From assembly GCA_937966555.1 (NCBI GenBank), contig CALCLY010000021.1, positions 1-33,801 of the forward strand: a DNA stretch of 33,801 nt, written 5' to 3'. Numbering within the stretch: the first letter of the stretch is position 1; every line of letters starts with the position of its first letter. The notes beneath the pieces are model-generated. The model worked only from the letters and a program-made list of their open reading frames with translations, made no database searches and was not told where the DNA came from. Below are positions 30,254 to 33,801 of the stretch, piece by piece. A program made the translations under genes and the position numbers. Origin of the DNA: CALCLY01 sp900552775 (GTDB lineage Bacteria; Bacillota; Clostridia; UMGS1883; UMGS1540).

Positions 30254-30508
30254 ATGGAATGGCGAAAAAATCAAGGCTTTATTATTGTAAATCAAATAAC
30301 GGTCGGCGGCGCTGAAATTGTGCTTGGTGTTCACGAAAAGAATCCGAATAGCTTTGTAACTTGGCAATGCAAAGGCAAAGACGATTATTTTTGGGGACAT
30401 TATTTTACAAATCTGCTTGCGGCTCAAAAAGACTTTTGCAAGCGTACACTTGATGAAATCAAGGCTATTGAGATTATGAAGAAGCCGCCTAAAACGAATG
30501 AACGGTGA
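30254..30508 (+). CDS. Small conserved element protein, paralogue of the frameshifted gene
   Basis: This 84-residue soluble protein contains IIVNQITVGGAEIVLGVHEK near the N-terminus and DYFWGHYFTNLLAAQKDFCKRTLDEIK later. The first part is clearly alike to ITQAIHIGTSEIVIGIDMK in the gene at 30908, giving the pattern I-x-[IV]-G-x-[AS]-E-I-V-[LI]-G. The frame opens at a TTG (30248), but GGAG lies 9 nt before the ATG at 30254. It belongs to the run of short coupled genes after parB. Such proteins are common in large conjugative elements; no function is known to me. Confidence 0.65.
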   Translation: MEWRKNQGFIIVNQITVGGAEIVLGVHEKNPNSFVTWQCKGKDDYFWGHYFTNLLAAQKDFCKRTLDEIKAIEIMKKPPKTNER

Positions 30509-30518
30509 GGTGAAGTGA

Positions 30519-30719
30519 TTGTGCGAAAAGATAAACGACAGACTTAACGGCAGCGGTTGTGCTGATATTACCGCCTATGAAGCAATGAAAGCCGTGCGGC
30601 GAGAGGAACGGCGAAACCTCATAGCTGAATTAAAGGCTCTTGCAAATAAGCACGGTTACAGAATTGTCAGTACGATACGGCTTAAAGATATGGACGGTGA
30701 TTACAAAAATGACTTGTAA
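30519..30719 (+). CDS. Small hypothetical protein
   Basis: This 66-residue highly charged protein has a helix TAYEAMKAVRREERRNLIAELKALANKHG and a C-terminal end RLKDMDGDYKNDL. It uses a TTG start at 30519, with GAGGTGAAG upstream. It overlaps the next gene by 11 nt. No family recognised; context is the accessory-gene run of element 2. Confidence 0.55.
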   Translation: MCEKINDRLNGSGCADITAYEAMKAVRREERRNLIAELKALANKHGYRIVSTIRLKDMDGDYKNDL

Positions 30720-30906
30720 AGACTGCTTTGCATATAAAAGCGAAAATTATTGCACGGTTTTAACCGAGGTTGTATGCAGACGCAGACAATGTAAATTCTA
30801 CAAAACGTATAAACAATACCGAGATGACCTTATAAAATATCCGCCCTGTGATTATGCAGATATTTACGCAAAGCGGCACAAAAACGATATGAAAGGATAC
30901 GAATAA
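30709..30906 (+). CDS. Small Cys-rich protein
   Basis: This 65-residue protein, MTCKDCFAYKSENYCTVLTE then VVCRRRQCKFYKTYKQYRDD, has six cysteines in CxxC-like spacing, a likely zinc-binding module. Longer frames extend to 30640, but the ATG at 30709 lies just before the preceding gene's stop and fits coupled translation. Cys-rich proteins of this type are frequent in Tn1549-like elements. Function unknown. Confidence 0.6.
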   Translation: MTCKDCFAYKSENYCTVLTEVVCRRRQCKFYKTYKQYRDDLIKYPPCDYADIYAKRHKNDMKGYE

Positions 30907-30907
30907 A

Positions 30908-31496
30908 ATGAACAACGAAGAAAGATATGCCGAAAGCTATAAAATTACACAGGCAATACATATCGGAACATCTGAAATTGTTATTGGTATTGATATGAAA
31001 GCAAAAGACAATATGTATTATATGGTTGCCGATTATGAAAACAACGGAATCTTTGAAAAATACGATAATGCTTTTGTCAGTGACAGTTATACGGAAATAC
31101 TCTCAATTTTTGCGGAAAGAATAAATAACGGACTTGCTAAAATAAAAGAAATTGAAAAAAACTTTTCTGATAAAATGATTATAGCCGATATGTGCGACAG
31201 TATCAGCGGCAAAAATTTGAAAGGTGCAATTATCGTTATAAATGCTGATGAGTTATACCCCGAATACAGAACACAGGCGTATCAAATTGTGAGGTGTACG
31301 GGCGGAAACGGAGCATTGGCTAACGCAAGAGGCAGTGCTGTTTTTTTGCGAATATTTTTACAAGGACAGACACGCAAGATATGAAAGATATGATGTTCTC
31401 GGAATATTGAAACCGGAGCATTATCCCGAATGGCTTAATAAAAGGCTTGAAGCCGAAAAGGTTAAGAAAAAATCGCACAAGGAGGTTGAACGCTGA
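30908..31496 (+). pseudogene. DUF3849-like accessory gene with frameshift in a seven-T run
   Basis: The first frame codes 158 residues (30908-31384), including YKITQAIHIGTSEIVIGIDMK and LYPEYRTQAYQIVRCTGGNGALANARGSAVF. After GCTG-TTTTTTT (31341-31347) it reads LRIFLQGQTRKI and stops. With one T fewer the text continues CEYFYKDRHARYERYDVLGI then LKPEHYPEWLNKRLEAEK, and stops at 31494-31496 as TGATG with the next ATG. The continuous version has the conserved look of an intact protein of about 195 residues, and the overlap with the next start fits coupling. So this is either a real frameshift, slippage on the T-run, or a sequencing error. The DUF3849 label is a guess from memory. Confidence 0.65.
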
Positions 31497-32122
31497 TGGA
31501 ACAGAAAGAAATACGCTTTATAGACAGCCGTTATAACGAGCTTTTCCGAATAAAAGACGGCGAAAGCATTACGGTTAAATTTTCTGACGGCTCTATGTCG
31601 GACAGAAAATGCACATATATTGACGATTACCACACCAAAATCGGTTATGATGTTTTTCACATCTGCGAATTTGCCGAGCTTATGGAGCGTGGCGGCAGTA
31701 CATATCGCCCAAAAGGTATGCCGGAATACGACAAACAGACAATGATTGACTTGAATTTTGTCAAGCAGAATTATGACGCTATCAACAAGGACAAATTCTA
31801 TAAGACTACAAACGGAGTTACGGAAATGTACTATAACCACGATGCAAACGCCGGAGGACAGCTTGTTGAACTTACCATATCCAAAGATGATATTTTAGAA
31901 GCTGCAAAGCTGTATAAGAAACCGCAGGACTTTTTCTCTCACATTGAGGGAATGTCAAAAGGATCTTTGTATGATGTCGGCACCGAAACCTTTATGGAAG
32001 CGGCAAAGGACTTTATTGAAAGCAAGGCAGATTTTGAGGGTTGTTCGCTTAAAACAATGAACGCACTCAAAAAATATGCTGCTCCCGAAAAATCAAAAAC
32101 CGATAAAGAACCGGAGAGATAA
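31496..32122 (+). CDS. LPD11-like / DUF4316-like accessory protein
   Basis: This 208-residue protein has FIDSRYNELFRIKDGESITVKF and YHTKIGYDVFHICEFAELMERGG in the first 75 residues, which resembles LPD11 domains. MYYNHDANAGGQLVELTISKDDILEAAKLYKKPQDFF and LYDVGTETFMEAAKDF follow, resembling DUF4316-type tails. Such parts usually come as domains of large phage or element proteins that are thought to act in the recipient cell. AAGGAGG precedes the ATG, which overlaps the stop of the preceding (frameshifted) gene. Domain names are from memory. Function is not established. Confidence 0.65.
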   Translation: MEQKEIRFIDSRYNELFRIKDGESITVKFSDGSMSDRKCTYIDDYHTKIGYDVFHICEFAELMERGGSTYRPKGMPEYDKQTMIDLNFVKQNYDAINKDKFYKTTNGVTEMYYNHDANAGGQLVELTISKDDILEAAKLYKKPQDFFSHIEGMSKGSLYDVGTETFMEAAKDFIESKADFEGCSLKTMNALKKYAAPEKSKTDKEPER

Positions 32123-32126
32123 TTTT

Positions 32127-32155
32127 TTGAAAGATAACAAAAAATACTATATAAT
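32127..32155 (+). promoter_or_regulatory. Promoter of the 125-residue gene
   Basis: TTGAAA (32127-32132), a 17-bp spacer and TATAAT (32150-32155) lie just before AAGGAG and the ATG at 32180. Confidence 0.65.
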
Positions 32156-32179
32156 TAAAGCATAAGGAGCGTGATTTTT

Positions 32180-32554
32180 ATGATGACAGCAAAAATAAAC
32201 TTTATAACAAACAACTTACTTGTAGATATGACTTGCAGAGAAACCGAACTCCGTAACAGCTTGCAGAATATTGGCATACTGATAGTGCCGAGTATGATAT
32301 ACCTCGATAATCGCCGCACACTTCAAATTCAGCTTAACGCAAATGATGAAGTCGGCGAAATCGTGAAAACGCTTATCAACACCGAGCGTGATACTCTCGG
32401 AACTGTTCAAAGGCTGTGCCGGAGCGTGTATTGCTTAAATGCAAAACACCGTGCGGAGCTGCTCGAAATGATAGAAAACGGCGAAATCACAACAGCAGCC
32501 GAGGGCATTGAAATGGCAAAGCGGCTTCGAGAGCCGATGCAGATGTGCAGATAA
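32180..32554 (+). CDS. Unknown element protein
   Basis: This 124-residue protein contains LLVDMTCRETELRNSLQNIG, LIVPSMIYLDNRRTLQIQLNANDEVGEI and a helical C-terminal part (HRAELLEMIENGEITTAAEGIEMAKRL). I do not recognise the family. The frame opens at GTG 32171, but AAGGAG leaves only one base before it, so the ATG at 32180 is better. It has its own promoter, and a strong hairpin follows, so it is a single-gene unit within element 2. Confidence 0.65.
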   Translation: MMTAKINFITNNLLVDMTCRETELRNSLQNIGILIVPSMIYLDNRRTLQIQLNANDEVGEIVKTLINTERDTLGTVQRLCRSVYCLNAKHRAELLEMIENGEITTAAEGIEMAKRLREPMQMCR

Positions 32555-32572
32555 AAAATAAATTTACAATTA

Positions 32573-32608
32573 AAATCGCACGAAAAGGTTGACTTTTTCG
32601 TGCGATTT
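32573..32608 (+). terminator. Hairpin ending the upstream gene and overlapping the next promoter
   Basis: AAATCGCACGAAAA (32573-32586) and TTTTCGTGCGATTT (32595-32608) form a perfect 14-bp stem with an 8-nt loop. The loop GGTTGACT contains the -35 element of the following toxin-antitoxin promoter. Confidence 0.65.
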
Positions 32609-32617
32609 GTGTATAAT
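32589..32617 (+). promoter_or_regulatory. Promoter of the Phd/VapC-type pair
   Basis: TTGACT (32589-32594) and TATAAT (32612-32617) are 17 bp apart. The inverted repeat at 32573-32608 covers the -35 and could be an operator for the antitoxin. Confidence 0.7.
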
Positions 32618-32650
32618 AATAGTGTAATAAAGGCGAAAGGAGTTTTAACT

Positions 32651-32866
32651 ATGTCAATTACAGCTACCGAATTAAAGCAAAATCTTGGTCGTTATTTGCT
32701 GATGGCTGCGACGGAAGATGTTTTTATCACAAAAAACGGAAAAGTTGTAGCGAAGCTGTCAAACCCCAACCAAGACAGAGTGAATATGGCAAAATCTCTT
32801 TTTGGTGTTCTTCCGCAGGATATTACACTTGAAGAAGCTAAAAACGAGAGGATTGATACTATATGA
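32651..32866 (+). CDS. Phd/YefM-family antitoxin
   Basis: This 71-residue antitoxin has the family N-terminus MSITATELKQNLGRYLLMAA followed by EDVFITKNGKVVAKLSN. The short tail (MAKSLFGVLPQDITLEEAKNERI) is the toxin-binding part. The frame opens at 32600, inside the hairpin, but GAAAGGAG lies about 8 nt before the ATG at 32651. It overlaps the toxin start as ATGA. Such antitoxins repress their own promoter. The family is secure. Confidence 0.85.
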   Translation: MSITATELKQNLGRYLLMAATEDVFITKNGKVVAKLSNPNQDRVNMAKSLFGVLPQDITLEEAKNERIDTI

Positions 32867-33291
32867 GAGTTTTGGTTGATACCTGTGTTATCGTAGATGC
32901 ACTTCAAGACCGTAAGCCTTTTTCGGATAATGCAAAAACAATATTTTATGCGGTCGCAAATAAACAAATTGACGGGTATATTTCCGCAAAATCAATAACT
33001 GATATTTATTATATCACCCGCCGTGCAACTCATAGTGATGAAAGCACACGAAAGATTTTGAAAACATTACTCGGACTTTTTGATATTCTCGACACGGCAG
33101 CCATTGATTGCAGAAAAGCATTGTCCTCTGAAATTACCGATTATGAAGATGCCGTTATGTGCGAAACAGCCGAAAGGTGCGAGGTGGATCTAATTGTAAC
33201 AAGGAACGAAAAGGACTATAAAAAATCTAAAGTAAAGGTATTATCTCCGGGCGAGCTTGTGAAATACTTGGAGGAAACCGAAGAAAGCTAA
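32863..33291 (+). CDS. PIN-domain toxin (VapC-like)
   Basis: This 142-residue PIN ribonuclease has Asp6 in RVLVDTCVIVDAL, Asp47 in SITDIYYI, the acidic group DYEDAV (Asp93, Glu95, Asp96) and TRNEKDY (Asn115, Asp118). These are the metal-binding residues of VapC-type nucleases, which cut tRNA or rRNA. It is coupled to the antitoxin by ATGA overlap, and a terminator follows. The pair probably stabilises element 2. Confidence 0.88.
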   Translation: MRVLVDTCVIVDALQDRKPFSDNAKTIFYAVANKQIDGYISAKSITDIYYITRRATHSDESTRKILKTLLGLFDILDTAAIDCRKALSSEITDYEDAVMCETAERCEVDLIVTRNEKDYKKSKVKVLSPGELVKYLEETEES

Positions 33292-33311
33292 AAATTAAAT
33301 AAAATCATATC

Positions 33312-33346
33312 AGAGCATTGAAACCACAAATTTCAATGCTCTTTTT
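33312..33346 (+). terminator. Terminator of the toxin-antitoxin operon
   Basis: AGAGCATTGAAA (33312-33323) and TTTCAATGCTCT (33331-33342) form a 12-bp stem with a 7-nt loop, followed by TTTT. Confidence 0.85.
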
Positions 33347-33376
33347 CTATGCAAAAATTAAAAGGAGCAATAAAAA

Positions 33377-33529
33377 ATGAATGACAATAAAAAACAATTA
33401 TGCCCGAACTGTAAAACCGGTGCGGACGCATTGAAACTCGACCCGCACGAACCTATGTGTCCATATATGGAATTTTATAACGGACAGACTTGCACAAAAT
33501 ATGTGCCTATCCAAAAAAATAACGGCTAA
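33377..33529 (+). CDS. Small Cys-rich protein
   Basis: This 50-residue protein reads MNDNKKQLCPNCKTGADALK then LDPHEPMCPYMEFYNGQTCT, ending KYVPIQKNNG. Four cysteines (CPNC and two later) suggest a zinc ribbon. AAAGGAG lies 10 nt before the ATG at 33377. It stands alone after the toxin-antitoxin terminator. Function unknown. Confidence 0.6.
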   Translation: MNDNKKQLCPNCKTGADALKLDPHEPMCPYMEFYNGQTCTKYVPIQKNNG

Positions 33530-33556
33530 TAGCAAATAATTTACGGACGGAGGTGT

Positions 33557-33725
33557 TTATCATATATACCCCTGCGGTGCGGTATCTTATGAGGTTGATA
33601 AAAAACGTCTGTCAATACGATTCACTTCCCCGTATTCCGAGGAACGCAGAGTAAAGGCAAGAAATTACGCAATAGAGAACAACATAATTTCCAACATAGA
33701 CAGTAGACATAAAGAGAACATATAA
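33557..33725 (+). pseudogene. Open frame without a standard start codon
   Basis: After GGAGG the frame HIYPCGAVSYEVDKKRLSIRFTSPYSEERRVKARNYAIENN (in pieces) reads to a TAA at 33723-33725. The composition looks like a real protein and the ribosome site is good. However, no ATG, GTG or TTG lies in this frame after the upstream stop, and an ATA is the nearest codon. It may be a broken 5' end, a rare start, or a sequence error. Confidence 0.35.
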
Positions 33726-33801
33726 CGGTGGTTTTGGGTAAAAACATCAAGTCAAGACTTGGGTGCGAGAAGTTGAAAATCTTGTTTTGATATGGGTAAT
33801 G

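Larger units (their letters stand above)
26702..33801. mobile_element. Element 2: left part of a Tn1549-like integrative element
   Basis: From the shared core the window holds arm repeats, an integrase remnant, a RepA_N initiator, ParA, ParB, DUF3789-like peptide and accessory genes in the order usual for large Tn1549-like conjugative elements. Relaxase and secretion genes would lie to the right, beyond the window. No second copy of the 13-bp core was seen before the window end, so the right boundary is unknown. Confidence 0.65.

Noticed and set aside
33748..33761. Palindrome CAAGTCAAGACTTG near the window end
   Set aside because: It is short and isolated, and the sequence ends before its context, possibly an oriT or leader of the next genes, can be judged.

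Overview
The window looks like a chromosomal segment of a low-to-moderate GC Firmicute of class Clostridia, probably a gut-type anaerobe. The evidence is near-perfect sigma-A promoters (TTGACA-17-TATAAT), strong GGAGG ribosome sites, an unknown small clostridial-type protein, and mobile elements of the Tn4451/Tn1549 style. No rRNA, tRNA or CRISPR array was seen.

Backbone (1-9605). A decayed gene at the left edge is followed by a short DUF6514-like gene, nadE with a small upstream gene, and a possible small RNA bounded by 21-bp inverted repeats (1916-2081). A leftward three-gene operon for surface-polysaccharide nucleotide sugars (dehydrogenase, epimerase, membrane 4,6-dehydratase) runs from 6392 to 2189. 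Rightward genes for an NfeD protein, an SPFH/band-7 protein and GMP synthase (guaA) follow.

Element 1 (about 9594-26701, 17.1 kb) is an integrative mobilizable element inserted exactly at the 3' end of guaA. The 13-bp core GAGTGGGAGTAAT is present at both ends, and each end carries a pair of TGATAACA arm sites 11 bp apart. Its left half is the mobility module: XRE repressor, two CAGTTC-N6-GAACTG operators over the xis/int promoter, excisionase-like protein, tyrosine integrase, a ribbon-helix-helix-like protein, a RepA-like ATPase, TnpV, a candidate oriT, MobC and a MOB-P relaxase. The right half is defence cargo: an AbiEi/AbiEii toxin-antitoxin pair, a convergent-promoter RNA locus, then a type I restriction-modification operon. 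That operon has unusual extras: a half-size HsdS, a DUF6414-like protein between hsdM and the full-length hsdS, a GIY-YIG-like small nuclease before hsdR, and a YgjP-like metallopeptidase plus an unknown protein after it.

Element 2 (26689 to beyond 33801) abuts element 1 and shares its core site, so guaA carries a tandem array. It begins with its own direct arm repeats and a decayed integrase. It continues as the replication/partition and accessory region of a Tn1549-like conjugative element: attenuator leader, RepA_N initiator with five 23-bp iterons inside the gene, ParA, ParB, a DUF3789-like membrane peptide, a run of small accessory genes (one with a frameshift in a seven-T run), a Phd/VapC-type toxin-antitoxin pair and small Cys-rich ORFs. 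Its transfer genes would lie to the right of the window.

The most interesting parts are the defence operon with its non-standard inserted genes, the convergent-promoter RNA locus at its head, and the DNA-level signals (iterons, arm sites, operators, oriT candidate) that tie the two elements together.
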